Assembly: GCF_017591425.1 (NCBI RefSeq) | Contig: NW_024465777.1 | Coordinates: 5,208,001-5,272,000, forward strand | Length of the DNA stretch: 64,000 bases | Direction of reading: 5' to 3' | Source of the DNA: Ochotona curzoniae | Lineage: Eukaryota; Chordata; Mammalia; Lagomorpha; Ochotonidae | Shown: in pieces, positions 1 to 9,707 of the stretch | Layout: every line of letters starts with the position of its first letter | Numbering within the stretch: position 1 is the first letter of the stretch | Made by a program: the position numbers and the translations under genes | The notes under the pieces: model-generated | What the model was told of the DNA's origin: nothing | The model's input: only the letters and a program-made list of their open reading frames with translations | Databases searched by the model: none

Positions 1-1091
1 CACTCATCTATCCCATCCTGCCACACAAGTACTTGACCGTGCTCCCTGACAGATCGGCTGTGTGATCTCTCCTGACTCACACCCCTGCCTAAAACAACTG
101 GACTGAACGACAGAGGCTGCGGAGTCCAAGCTCCACTCTGCTCTGCTGGCTGGTGCCTAGGGAAGTGCAGGGTAAACACAATCTCACACAGCAAAGAAAA
201 AGCGAGATGCCACTAACTCCCTCTGGATCTATGTTGGGAGAAGCTGCCGGGTCCCTAAATCAGGTTGGCATCCTTGAATTTCACAGGGGTGCACCCACTT
301 GTGCTTGGCAGTACAGCCATGTCTGATAGCAGACATCTGCCTCCAGCGATCAATAATTACTTTTTACCTGTTCCAAAGACACTTATGGATGGCAAGATAA
401 ATATGCACCCCTCTGCGGTGTTTATTTGTTTTTTCAGCATGACAACACTACCAAACCACCAGAGGGAAGGGACTTTTGGTTGTCTATAAGGCACCCTCTT
501 CTTTCAAGTCCAGTCACAGCAAAGTAGGTCCTTTCAGAACAAAATGTCAAAAGGATGTTCAAAACACAGTGAACTAACGACACTCCTCTGGAAGAATGCC
601 AGTTACTCCTTAAGCTTTGGAAGGCCCCTCTGGGCCCAGAGCAGCCAGTCCATGAGGCAAGCCTGACTAACACGCCCCAACATCTGGTAACCTAGTGGTT
701 TCCAAGCAAATGGGGGCCTCACTAGCATGCTGCCCCTGGGATCCATGCTGTAGGACCGCCTTATAACAAAGTCCTGTTGGTTCTGTAATAACTAAATACC
801 TTGGATGGAATCCAAGCTGGACCTGGCTTATACCAAATTAAACTCTATAGGACGCAGTGCTACAGCAAACTTTTGGTATACATGATATGCACTATGAATT
901 TCAGAAGCCAAACAATACTAAGTGACAAGTGTTTACAGGGTAAACTCTAGCTTCTGTTGCCACAAGCCACCTTGGGATAGAGAATACGCTTTGTGATACA
1001 ATCTTCTGATGTAAACAACGTCTTCAGATAAAAGAGTCTAGAGTTGTTTTTGGTACAGGCTGGAAAAGGGAAGGAGCTAGCCAGCCATTAC
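1..1091 (-). other. WASF2: WASF2 intron 4 (3' part, runs off the window)
   Basis: This lies downstream of the exon 4 donor in transcript order. I looked on the minus strand for the next WAVE2 exon (the segment following LTPYR) and did not find it, so exon 5 lies outside the window. No SINE is evident here. Open frames at 265-489 (+) and 434-673 (-) are short, resemble nothing I know and overlap each other. Confidence 0.8.
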
Positions 1092-1245
1092 CTGTACGGA
1101 GTGAGATTGTTGAGAGGGGGAGGAGTATCACAGGTATTGTATGTTTCTAAGACCGGCACTGGGAGGGAGTTTCGGTCAAAAAGCTTCTGGTCTTGAACAG
1201 TAGAGCTTCGGAAGGCCTTTCGGGAGTTGATTCCTTGCAGCGACA
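1092..1245 (-). CDS. WASF2: WASF2 coding exon 4 (WAVE2 residues about 88-139)
   Basis: WAVE2 is the Arp2/3 activator of the WAVE regulatory complex. It acts under the plasma membrane downstream of Rac in lamellipodia. Read on the minus strand, the exon follows a good acceptor (TTCTAATGCCTCTTCTCCCAG) and ends at donor AG/GTAATG. It has 154 bases: the last two bases of a Val codon, 50 full codons, then AG of an Arg codon. The translation includes [20 protein letters not shown] and then [20 protein letters not shown], ending in LTPY. This is the hallmark WAVE family segment between the helical part of the WAVE homology domain and the basic region. Phase joins exactly to exon 3. Compared with human WAVE2 as I remember it, Thr to Ser (GINS) and Ile to Val (STVQ) are conservative changes. 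No frameshift or stop is present. WAVE1 and WAVE3 differ at several of these positions, so the WASF2 assignment is firm. Confidence 0.97.
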
Positions 1246-1760
1246 CTGGGAGAAGAGGCAAGGCATTAGAAAATGGACGGCAGGCTGAGCAAACACTGAG
1301 TCACATCAGTCGGAGAGGCCTCAGCTGCTGCATTTCTCGGCTGCGGCTGTCTGCAGCCAGGTTTTTTTTTTTTTTCCCTTCCCCTCTGGGGAAGCCCCAC
1401 AAGGCTGTCAGCAGCCCAGCCATTTCAAGACTGAACAAAATGAGGGAACACAAAGGTTTACTATGTGGCCAGATAGAGCAGGCCTCTCCTTAAGAGGAAG
1501 GAATCTTCCAAGTACTTTTATGGTAGCAAAATACAATTGAGAAAGGAAAGTTGAGCGCCAGGAAACTGGGGGTTTTGGGGAAAGGGAGCATGTGGGGTGA
1601 GGTAGAGTTAAAAGGTGTCTTTACACCTCCCAGGCGTGTGTCATTTCAAAGCAGAACTCCATAGGTCTCTGTGATTCCCCCCTTGCTTTTTTACAAATGG
1701 GGGAACATTTCTCAGGAACTGCTCAGTAGAGCCTGCAAATGCTGAGCTCAGCTTCCTTAC
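1246..1760 (-). other. WASF2: WASF2 intron 3 (515 bp)
   Basis: This short intron is bounded by donor GTAAGG (exon 3) and acceptor CCCAG (exon 4). A branch-point-like TTCTAAT lies close to the acceptor in transcript sense. It contains a T run near 1362-1376 on the plus strand and no recognisable mobile element. Confidence 0.93.
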
Positions 1761-1895
1761 CTTCTTCTTCCTTGGGATCCAGCTGAGTGACTTTAACTTG
1801 TAGTCGGTCGACCCGCTCGGCAAGGGAGCTTACCCGAGAAGCAAAGGTTTTCGCCTGAGTGAAGAGCTCTCCAAAAATGTCCTCTGCATATTTAC
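1761..1895 (-). CDS. WASF2: WASF2 coding exon 3 (WAVE2 residues about 44-88)
   Basis: This minus-strand exon of 135 bases follows acceptor TTGTTCTTTGCAG and ends at donor GAAG/GTAAGG. It completes the Ser codon started in exon 2 (A plus GT) and reads [20 protein letters not shown], then [20 protein letters not shown], then KEEE. This is the coiled-coil alpha-helical core of the WAVE homology domain, the part that packs into the trimeric helical bundle with ABI and BRK1/HSPC300 in the WAVE complex. Heptad hydrophobic residues (F, F, V, L, V, L, V, V, L) are all kept. TQAK replaces the TQAN I recall from human WAVE2. The exon ends one base into the Val codon finished by exon 4. Exon length, phase and content all fit WASF2; I see no damage. 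Confidence 0.97.
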
Positions 1896-1981
1896 CTGCA
1901 AAGAACAAAGGAACCAAGTCACCAGTGCACAGAAGGGACAGAAATGGTCAGGCACGAACCACCCTACTCCCACCCCTCTAC

Positions 1982-2134
1982 CCCCGCTAGGATATTCTGC
2001 GCCACAAGCAGATGCTTGCTCTGAGAGATGAAGACACTCTCCAGAGCCTGGGCCATCTGCATATGTTCTGTAGAGAGTACAGCCTTCTTGGCCAACTCTG
2101 AACAGTCACGAAACTCAAAACAGGCTGAATAAAG
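1982..2134 (-). other. Exon-like open segment of unknown origin
   Basis: On the minus strand an acceptor-like polypyrimidine tract ending in ACACCTTTCAG is followed by 153 bases open in one frame, then a weak donor-like GTAGAG. The frame reads LYSACFEFRDCSELAKKAVL, then STEHMQMAQALESVFISQSK, then HLLVAQNILAG. Its amphipathic helical look and codon usage resemble real coding sequence. Just upstream (about 2165-2232) another frame reads YKVLLHKPEAECYEQISS, also protein-like. I do not recognise the protein. It may be a decayed retrocopy of a cellular gene, an exon of another transcript, or chance. It starts in phase 0 while WASF2 exon 2 ends in phase 1. Splicing it into WASF2 would shift the frame and reach TGA within a few codons. 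Confidence 0.4.
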
Positions 2135-3427
2135 CTGAAAGGTGTAATGCAAAAAAAATTAACGCTGGATATTTGCTCATAGCACTCAGCCTCTGGTTTA
2201 TGCAAAAGCACCTTGTAAAATGGTTCTGAAAAACACACGGGAAGTTAAGAGGACCTTCTAGGTAACTGCTATTAACATGATAAAGAACTGTCTTCTGCAA
2301 TGGGACTATAAAAGTACAAGGGACAACTCTCAGGAGTCATGGTATCTTCCAGGGCGCCTGAATTTACCAACAAGCCACACGCAGATATGTGTAACTTCTC
2401 TGAAGGGGTGAAAGGTTACTTTTTTATGTTTTATAAACTACAACTTTCAAAGTTTTTGCTCTAGGTTACAACCCTTCAAATCTACATCTCAGGGAACAAA
2501 TGAAAAGCTCACATTTTAAGCCCTCCCTGCAAAACAACATACCAGCCATCTCTTTCCACAATGTCTTAGAAACTGTCTTTTAGAAAAAAAAGAGTTCTGT
2601 GCTTTCAACTCTAGAATGCAAGCAGAACTTGCAGCCAAAGAAACCTAACAGCAATCTGACACAACCTCCATACTGTCATTCCAAGCCACGAGGCATACTC
2701 TTCCTGGGAATGAAAGGCAGTGCATAAGAATAAAGATGCCAACCAGCTTCTGGCTTGAAAGGTAAAGGTGGGCAGAAACAACCCAGCCTAACCAAAACCT
2801 AACTTTTTGGAGACCGACTTTGGCAAGCTCTCAATTTTAGCTTATAAACTACATTTAGGTTCAGTCTATATCCGAGGAGCAAGGTGTCTCCTGAGAAGTC
2901 AGAGCAGAACCTGCAGGTGGCTGCAGTTCCACCCCGCCCCCCACCCCAGGACAACCTGGAGAGGAAGGATAAGGCCAGTCAACTGCATGGTTTGGTTTGC
3001 TAGGAAATGGACGTCAAGAAGGAGTTCCTAATCAAGGAAGGGGCAAGCCTCTGCACCCTGAAGGGTTTTGTGAGGGAACAACTATGGGAGGGGAGGGGAG
3101 CACCTCAGCTCAGAGGTCTCACGCTGGAGCCTCACCTCCATTCCGCAGCTTGGAGAGCCAACCTGAGCCCTGTCCAGGATAGCCCAAGTTTCTCTAAACC
3201 ACAAAGTATCATGCTCATCTTCACTGGATTCATGCTCATCCAGGCTAAACTAGAGAAAGGTATGTGTGGGAAGAAAAAAAAAAAAAAACAGATTCCAAAA
3301 TATATATCTATTCCCAAGAAAAAGAAAATTGACCCTGAGGTCACCAAGAGTAGCAGGGTTTCCCAATCCTTCGTGAAGGGAACATTGGTAGTGGGAGTTG
3401 TGGAGGTTAGCATGGTGGTTTTCCAGA

Positions 3428-3462
3428 TAAAATCTTCTATTTATTTGAAAAGTAGAGTTGGG

Positions 3463-3530
<68 letters not shown>

Positions 3531-3822
3531 TCTTTTCCTGTCTCTCTCCATCCATCCATCCATCCAGATGGATCATCCATTTGCTGGCTCCCCAATGGCC
3601 CCTATAGCCAGGGCTGGGCTAAGCAGAAGCCAAGATCGAGGAGCTCCTTCCAGGCCTCCCATGTGGGTGGGCAGGGGCCCAAGGACTTGGGTCAATTTCC
3701 CCTGCTCTCCCAGGCACAGTGGCAGGAAGACCACTAGTGGAACAGCTGGGACTTGAACTGGCACTTATGTAGGATGCTGCCATTGCATGCAGCAACTAAA
3801 TTGATTGAATCACAATTCCAGC
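3428..3822 (-). mobile_element. C-type SINE, older form, with internal GA microsatellite
   Basis: In plus-strand reading the reversed tail (TATTTATTTGAAAAG) comes first, then a long GA tract in place of the pyrimidine block. The body follows (CCAGGCCTCCCATGTGGGTG, GGGACTTGAACTGGCAC), ending in the head near CACAATTCCAGCCC. Divergence is moderate. Confidence 0.9.
3465..3530 (+). repeat. (GA)n microsatellite inside a SINE
   Basis: About 66 bases of nearly pure GA with one AA interruption. It is followed at 3549-3566 by a short (ATCC)n run. It grew from the SINE's own CT-rich block read on the opposite strand. Confidence 0.98.
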
Positions 3823-3974
3823 CCACCAGATAAAAATAAAAAGGGGAACCTTGAGATGTCTTATGGAAGAGGGAAGGAGGAGTGAGGTGGTTTGAAGGCT
3901 TCCCCCTGCCATATCACCTCATGCAGACTCAGAATGACACTATAAGACATGAAAGGAGCAGCGGACTTCATATT

Positions 3975-4095
3975 AGCAAATTTGGTGTGAGTCCCAACTA
4001 TTTAGTTCCATATACTCAGCAAGCCAAAATGTCCAAGCCTCAGTTTCCCCATCTGTAAAGTGTGGACAACTAACCCACCATGTTACAAATGATTT
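3975..4095 (+). mobile_element. MIR SINE fragment
   Basis: It contains AAGCCTCAGTTTCCCCATCT followed by GTAAAGTGTGG, the conserved core of mammalian MIR elements. Confidence 0.8.
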
Positions 4096-4117
4096 TAAAG
4101 ACTGTGAATATCTATAT

Positions 4118-4430
4118 TCTTTTTTTAAAAATAGTTTTAAATTTAAAATTTTTATTTGAAAGGCAGAGTTACTGAGAGGAAAGAGACAAAGAAAGAGATC
4201 TTCCATCTGCTGGTTCACTACCCAAATGCTTCTGTGCCCAGAGCTGAGTCGATCTAAAGCTAAAAGCCAGGAGCTTTTCCCCAGGTCTCACACACGGATA
4301 CAGGAGTCCAAGAACTTGAGCTATCCCAGGCTATGAGCAGGGAATTAAATGGTACGTGGAGCAGCCGGGATACAAACTCAAGTGCAATGCTGGTGCTACA
4401 GGCCTACTATACCACATCAACAGTTCATAT
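4118..4430 (-). mobile_element. C-type SINE, older form
   Basis: The reversed tail TTTTTATTTGAAAGGCAGAG is followed by GATCTTCCATCTGCTGG, GAGCAGCCGGGATACAAACT and a degraded head. Confidence 0.88.
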
Positions 4431-5119
4431 GCTCCCTGTTATGCTCAGAGGAAATTTTCAACACAATTTTAACCAGTTATTTGATAGTCCCTATTCTTCA
4501 AGTGCAAAAAATTACTCCAATTCTGAAAAGAGAAGTATGAGACTTGGAAAAAATCAAAGTCCTTGCTAACATTTAAATTCTATTCATTCATACCATATAT
4601 GAAGACATTCACAACAGGTATTGCATTTTGCACAAGATTCCAGAGTAGTCTTCATTTTTTTTTTCCCTTAGCAGAACTCTTCAAACTAGATGTTACATGA
4701 AAGTAAAACTGATTTTTTGAAATGGGGAGTTGCCCCTGTCACAGCCTGAGTGGGAGTCCCAGAGCTCCCTGGCCCACGCAATGGGTGTTCCGGTACAATT
4801 TCCAAATGACATTTTTTCCTTGTGGGTGGCCACAGTGCTGCTCAAAAGTGCTAGCTGCACCTGTATTCCTAAGACATGGCAGCCTAGGATGTGAAACGCA
4901 GTGTTACAGGACAGAAGGAAAATAAAAATTCTGGATGTACTGTCATGGAGGAAGCTATGGCTGAGGAATTTTTAAGTTTTGTGTTTTATCTATTCCATAA
5001 TTAGACTTCCACTCCCACACTGAGCACTTCTGGCTAGAGTACAATGCACACAAGGCCAAGGTCAGGGCCTGAAGAACACAGAGCCCATCTCTGCACACTC
5101 TGCCAGATGAAATCACAGT
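4431..5119. other. Intronic sequence without a recognised element
   Basis: AT-rich intron 2 sequence. I see no repeat, exon or RNA gene here. Confidence 0.6.
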
Positions 5120-6010
5120 CATCTTTCAAGGCCCAGTTCAAATGTAACCTCTTCTGTGAAGGCTTCCTTGACCCTCTCGATCCCCACCTGCACCCTCCCT
5201 CCCCACAGAAAGTATTCCTTCCTCTGCTCTATCCTCTGGGCACCAACAGCATGGAACGGGAGAGATACATATGGTGAATTGTTCAACAAACCTTCACTGG
5301 TGGGAGGGACCAAACAAGGCAGACAATGGGGTTCAAGGATGAACAGCACATGAGTTCTGCTTCCAAAGACCCTTGGATTTACTTTAAGAGACAGATAATT
5401 TGCAACCTCTGATAGTTAATAATAAAAGCCTACAGTGGGAGCTCAGAGGAGCACTTAAGCCAACCTGGGGAGGAGGCCCTGAGCTAAGTCTGAAGGATAA
5501 GATATGGGGAGCCAGGCAGACAAGGAAGGCCAGGGTTGTCCAGCCGGGGGCAGGGCAGCAAGAACCCTATGTGGAAGTATGGGGGAGCAAGCCTATCTCA
5601 GAATCTTAGTAATTGGTAAATTATTCTTTATTCTCTTCCTTTCTTTCTCTCTTTGTTTTAAATGGCATGGCTGCAAAATGGAGGAAGACAGACTGCAGGA
5701 AAGGAGGCTGGCACCCTTTGAGAAGACTTCGTTCAACAGTCTTGTGTTCTTCGAGAAGAAGGTGCTGACTACTTGGCTAAAGAACTTGGATATTCCAGAG
5801 GAACAGGTGAAATAAACTGTTAAGCTTTGTATTCCTAGTTTACAAGTGTGTTAAAATCCGAAATTTAACCCAGACTTAACCAATTCAGAATTATAAAAGG
5901 AAAAAAGTAAAATTTACATTTTAGGGAGATCATTCTGGAAGGGGTAGAGAGGACAGAACTCAGGTTGGATTAGAGAGGAGGCCAGAGGGAAGCCTGGGCA
6001 ATAGTTCAGG
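5120..6010 (+). mobile_element. LINE L2 tract, fragmented
   Basis: 5137-5170 has the L2 phrase TTCAAGGCCCAGTTCAAATG and CTTCTGTGAAGGCTTCCTTG. 5430-5545 has AGCCAACCTGGGGAGGAGG and GAGCTAAGTCTGAAGGAT. 5925-6005 has GGGAGATCATTCTGG and CAATAGTTCAGGTGA. All are on the plus strand. The L2 assignment is by memory of the consensus, and 5600-5920 between them may be unrelated. Confidence 0.65.
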
Positions 6011-6095
6011 TGAACGTCAAAGCTCTAAATGAGGGCACTGTTGGCAGAGACTCAAAGCAAGGGACAATGGCAATACACAAGTCTGAGGTTGTTTT

Positions 6096-6302
6096 GATTT
6101 TACTTTTTAAGAATTTATTTTACTTAGAAGAATTAGAGAGAGGGAGGGAAAGAGATATCTTCCATCCACTGTTTTACTCTCCGCATGGCTGCAAGGGTCA
6201 GAGCTGTGCCAGCCTGCAGCTGGAACGGGGAGCTTCTTCCGGGCCTCGTATGTGGGTGCAGGTGAAGCTTTAACCTCATACATCATAGGACCAGCTCCCT
6301 TT
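6096..6302 (-). mobile_element. C-type SINE, internally deleted
   Basis: It has the reversed tail region (AAGAATTTATTTTACTTAG), then TATCTTCCATCCACTG and GGAGCTTCTTCCGGGCCTCG. It then jumps to a short head remnant ending in ACCAGCTCCC. Confidence 0.8.
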
Positions 6303-6311
6303 TTTCATTTT

Positions 6312-6648
6312 TTAAAGATTTATTTTAGACTTAATCATTTTTATTGGAAAGGCAGAGCTTCTGAGAGAAGGAGATACAGAGAGAAAGATTTGCCGCGCAC
6401 TAGCTCACTCCCCAAGTGGCTACAGTGGCTGGAGCTGAGCTGATCTGAAGCCAGGAGCCTGGAGATTCTTCCAGGTCTCCTACAGATGCAGCATCCCAAG
6501 GCTTCGGGCCGTCTTCAACTGTGTTCCCAGGCCACAAGCAGGGAGCTGGATGGGAAGCGGGGCTTCAGGACATCAACCAGCGCACCCATATGGGATCCCG
6601 GTGTGTGCAAGGCAAGGACTTTAGCCACTAAGCTACCATGCTGGGCCC
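6312..6648 (-). mobile_element. C-type SINE, pika form
   Basis: Full length. It has TTTTTATTGGAAAGGCAGAG, AGCCAGGAGCCTGGAGATTC, GCCACAAGCAGGGAGCTGG, CACCCATATGGGATCCCGGT and the head reversed as GCTACCATGCTGGGCCC. Confidence 0.93.
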
Positions 6649-6930
6649 AGGGGCTAGAAGATCCTGAGAGAGAAACTTTCATTTTTGCTGCTTTACTCCC
6701 CAAGTAGCTGTAACACAGCTGGGGCTAGTCCAGGCTTAAGATCCAGCTCCCTGACAATGTGCCTGGGAAAGCCTAAATGCTCAGGCTCCTGCCATTCTGG
6801 ATTCTTGGTTTTGGCCCTGGACGTTGGGGTCATTTGGGGAGTAAATTAGCAGATGAAACATCTCTCTTTCTCTGACTCTCTCCTCTCTCTGAACTTTACC
6901 TTGCAAGTAAATAAATCGTTAAAACAAAAC
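6649..6930 (+). mobile_element. C-type SINE, rearranged
   Basis: The first 60 or so bases resemble the reversed body (TTTACTCCCCAAGTAGCTGT). The rest is a plus-strand 3' half (GTGCCTGGGAAAGCC, GTCATTTGGGGAGTAAATTA) ending in AAGTAAATAAATCG. It is probably two fragments joined by deletion. Confidence 0.75.
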
Positions 6931-6944
6931 AAAAAACAACTGTG

Positions 6945-7115
6945 CTTGCTTGCTTCCTTCAGGCTGTGTGTCTTTAGGCAAGTTATCTTAATTTCCTGAA
7001 CTTTCATCTCTTCATCTGAAAAATGGGAATACCATCCTCTATCCTCATAGGATTACTGGGATGAACAAGTGCGATAATTTATGCCAAGTTTCTATCAGAA
7101 CCTGTCCTAACAGAC
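6945..7115 (+). mobile_element. MIR SINE
   Basis: It has GTGTCTTTAGGCAAGTTA, CTTTCATCTCTTCATCTG, AAAAATGGGAATACCATC and GGATTACTGGGATGAACAAG, all in MIR order. Confidence 0.88.
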
Positions 7116-7134
7116 AAAAGACAGATGGGAGTTC

Positions 7135-7270
7135 CCTTTTCACGCCTTTCTCCCCTTAACTATTATGCATTTCAGAGCTCCTAGAAGGCAGCGATCATTT
7201 ATTACCCCCTGGATCTTAGCATCCAGTTCACAAAATACACTAGAATGGTGCTACTGGACACACAGAGGGT
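7135..7270 (+). mobile_element. Probable L2 3' fragment
   Basis: CAGAGCTCCTAGAAGGCAG followed by a GATCATTTATTACC stretch resembles the L2 3' end around 'AGCTCCTTGAGGGCAGGGA'. It is degraded, so confidence is low. Confidence 0.45.
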
Positions 7271-8117
7271 TAGATAGCCACACAATGTGAGGAAATGTTG
7301 TTTCCTGGGGCACAAGCCAACCCCAGCCCTCAAATGAGCTTCCACCAACACTGGTGCAGGCTCATCACAGGTGGGAGGGCCAGCAGTAGCATCCACCCAG
7401 CATGTCTTGGAGAAATGCCTGCTAGTGAGGGACGCTCCTGCCGTGTGAGGAGAGAACCAGGAGCTGAACGCATGTTGTCTAGTGGAAGGAGCCTGTGTAA
7501 GACTGCCTCCTACCCGCTTGGTCTTCTCGGGGCAACGTGAGTGGGGACGATGATTTCTGCAGCAGTGAGGTGGGGCTCTCGCAGCCCTCGAGTGCTTCCT
7601 TGTCAGCTGCGCTGCTGTCAGTGTTCCTTTGTGTGCAGCAGGCACTGGCAGGGCTTCGCTTCTTTGTGACGCTCATCCAGGTTTCCCTAAGCCCTGGATC
7701 AACCAAGATGGTCCCTGAGCTGGGTGAGGGCTTTGGAATCTCAGACTCCATCTATCACTGGGCCGCAGAGCAGTGTCTCCTCAGGCTCCTGGTGAAAGCC
7801 AGGGCCTATGACTATCTGGGGGGAATGCAGGCTTTCTTTACATTCCACTGCCTTCACTAAGGGCAGTGATGCGACAGGAGGGGTGAGTGTCTGACATAAT
7901 TCACACCAAGATGCCTTCGCTAAGGTAGATCACGACACTGGATTCTGACAGAGGTTCTTATGGGAGCTGGAGTGGCACGAGACAAGTGCAGAGACAATCC
8001 ATGCAGCTGCCCTTCTCAGAGATCTCCGCTTCAAGCAAACAAAGTCAGCTCGATTCAGAATGAAATCCAAACCACATGCATGCACCCCACCCAAGGCAGC
8101 TCATTCATTCTTGCCAA

Positions 8118-8148
<31 letters not shown>

Positions 8149-8860
8149 CAGTTGAGCTGGCTTTTCTTCCGTCAGCTCCAAAACAGACTGGGCTAACCCC
8201 CATCTTCCTCCTAGAAAAGAATGGTTCCAACTACTATTTGTGTCACTGTGTGTTCAGGCAGCTTGCAAAACTCCCAATACCCTTGAGACTGTGGAAGTAA
8301 TTTGTACCCTGAACTTGGACCTGGGGGCTTGCAGCACAATTAAATGTATAGCAGGGTGGACAAACCAGCCAGAAGCTCTCTGCGTGTTTGGTTTACTCTT
8401 CTTTGGAAAGAGAAGGGGAGGGTGTTGGGGAGATAAAGACTATTGGCACATTTGAGGCTTCCACCAAGTCAGGCTACATGGAACAGCTCATGTAATTACA
8501 GGCACATTCCCCGACCCAAGATACTGCTCTGTGAACCTCCCACTTTACACACACAGAATTCTGCTCTGTCATTCCATCTGCAGTTTTTGCTGCAGCCCTT
8601 CCTGCCACCCTTCCCACAGATTTCTTTTGAAGCAGGTGGAGGGGGAGGGGGAGGGAACCTAGAGGGTGGTGATAGATAAAGAAAGGAGGGAAGGGAGAAT
8701 CTGCACAGAGAGGAGCCTTTCTTTGGGGAGGGGTGGGATGCAGTTTGCATTACCTAGGGAAGGCATATGGGGGAGAAATAGGACTGTGGGAGGAAAAGGA
8801 ACTAAATAAAGAGCACCAACGACCCCTGAGGGCAAAGCACAGGCTCTTGGAGGCACTCAC
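7271..8860. other. Intron 2 sequence upstream of exon 3, SINE-free
   Basis: About 1.6 kb with relatively high GC and no mobile element I can name. Overlapping open frames on both strands (7202-7645 minus, 7537-7860 plus) have no recognisable product. The stretch closest to exon 2 includes a G-rich block (separate entry). Confidence 0.55.
8635..8669 (+). promoter_or_regulatory. G-rich block, potential G-quadruplex, near exon 2 donor
   Basis: The plus strand has GGTGGAGGGGGAGGGGGAGG and then, eight bases after the third G run, another GGG. In the WASF2 transcript this is a C-rich polypyrimidine stretch about 200 bases downstream of the exon 2 donor, the kind bound by PCBP or PTB proteins. The role is inferred only. 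Confidence 0.4.
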
Positions 8861-8990
8861 TCAGGCTGCCCAGCTGTCGGATGACATTTGCCAGGGTGAT
8901 GTTGGTCATGCATTCCAGCTCGCTTCTCACTCTGGGCAGCGTCTGCCGGCACAGGTGCCTCGGCTCGATGTTCCTCGTCACCAATGGCAT
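8861..8990 (-). CDS. WASF2: WASF2 first coding exon (exon 2), with start codon
   Basis: The minus-strand ATG (8990-8988) sits in a favourable context, GGTCCACCATGC, with A at -3. The frame gives [20 protein letters not shown], then [20 protein letters not shown], then GSL and the first base of a Ser codon at donor CTGA/GTGAGT. It totals 43 codons plus one base. This N-terminus is diagnostic for WAVE2: the [19 protein letters not shown] stretch differs from WAVE1 and WAVE3. It begins the WAVE homology domain that embeds WAVE2 in its five-subunit complex. Relative to human WAVE2 as I recall it, Ser to Arg at residue 20 and Val to Met at residue 28 are changes. The open frame continues past the donor only into intron. 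Phase joins exon 3 perfectly (A plus GT). Confidence 0.98.
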
Positions 8991-9033
8991 GGTGGACCTG
9001 CTTCAGGCGATGTGCAGAACGATGAAAAACAAC
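8991..9033 (-). other. WASF2: WASF2 5' UTR part of exon 2
   Basis: Untranslated bases lie upstream of the ATG, including CTGAAGCAGGTCCACC. The proposed exon start is after the acceptor CTGTTATTTCTTTTTGAG, which has a good polypyrimidine tract. A start just after the nearer CTGAAGCAG is possible but lacks an adjacent tract. Confidence 0.65.
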
Positions 9034-9137
9034 CTCAAAAAGAAATAACAGGAAAGTATTACTCAACCACAAATTCCAGGCACACTAGGGTTGTCTTTTT
9101 TTTTTTTTTCATCTTGCTCTCATATAAAATGGTTTAA

Positions 9138-9706
9138 AGGGGCCAGCATTGTGGCATAGGGAGTTAAGTACTCCCTGGCTCCTTCCCAAGCCCTGCAACA
9201 CCAGCATCACATGAGTACTGGCTCGAGTCCTAACTGTTCTACTTCTGATTCAAATCCCTGCTAACACACCTAGGAAAACAATGGAAGCCAAAACCAAGTA
9301 CTCGAGCTCTTGCCACCCACATAGAAGACTCAGCCCAGGGCCCAGTGCGGTAGGCTAGTGGTGAAAGTCCTTGCCTTGCATGCACATGTCACCAGGATCC
9401 CATACGGATACCCATTCATGTCCCAGTGGCCCCCCTTCCCATCCATCTCCCTGCTTGTGGCCTGGGAAAGCAGTTGAGGACAGCCCAAAGTCTTGGGACC
9501 TGCAGCCACTTGGGCAGTGAGTCATTAGATGGAAGATCCTTCTGCCTCTTCTTTTCTCTATATATCTGACTTTACAAATTTAAAAACAAAAACAAAGACC
9601 CAACCCAATCCCAACCACTACAGCCTGAACTGTGAATGGAAGACCTCTTTCTCTGTACCTTTATCCCTGTAACCCCACCTTTCACATAAATAAATCATTT
9701 TTTAAA
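9138..9706 (+). mobile_element. Older C-type SINE split by a younger SINE
   Basis: The outer element's head and body are at 9138-9331 (GGGGCCAGCATTGTGGCATA) and its tail is at 9596-9706 (CACATAAATAAATCATTTTT). A pika-form SINE (9333-9590, GGGCCCAGTGCGGTAGGC to GACTTTACAAATTT) sits between, flanked by near-matching duplicates GACTCAGCCC and GACCCAACCC. Confidence 0.9.
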
Positions 9707-9707
9707 A

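Larger units (their letters stand above)
1896..8860 (-). other. WASF2: WASF2 intron 2 (about 7.0 kb)
   Basis: This intron lies between the exon 2 donor GTGAGT and the exon 3 acceptor TTTGCAG. It carries five C-type SINEs, two MIRs, an L2 tract and an exon-like open segment near its 3' end, each listed separately. 2300-3400 and 7271-8860 contain no mobile element I can name. An A run sits at about 8120-8145. Confidence 0.93.

Noticed and set aside
3007..3756. 249-codon open frame on the plus strand
   Set aside because: The second half is translated GA microsatellite and SINE. The first part has no recognisable domain and lies antisense in a WASF2 intron.
7202..7860. 147-codon minus and 107-codon plus open frames
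   Set aside because: The frames overlap on opposite strands in GC-richer intron, have no recognisable product and no convincing splice or promoter context.
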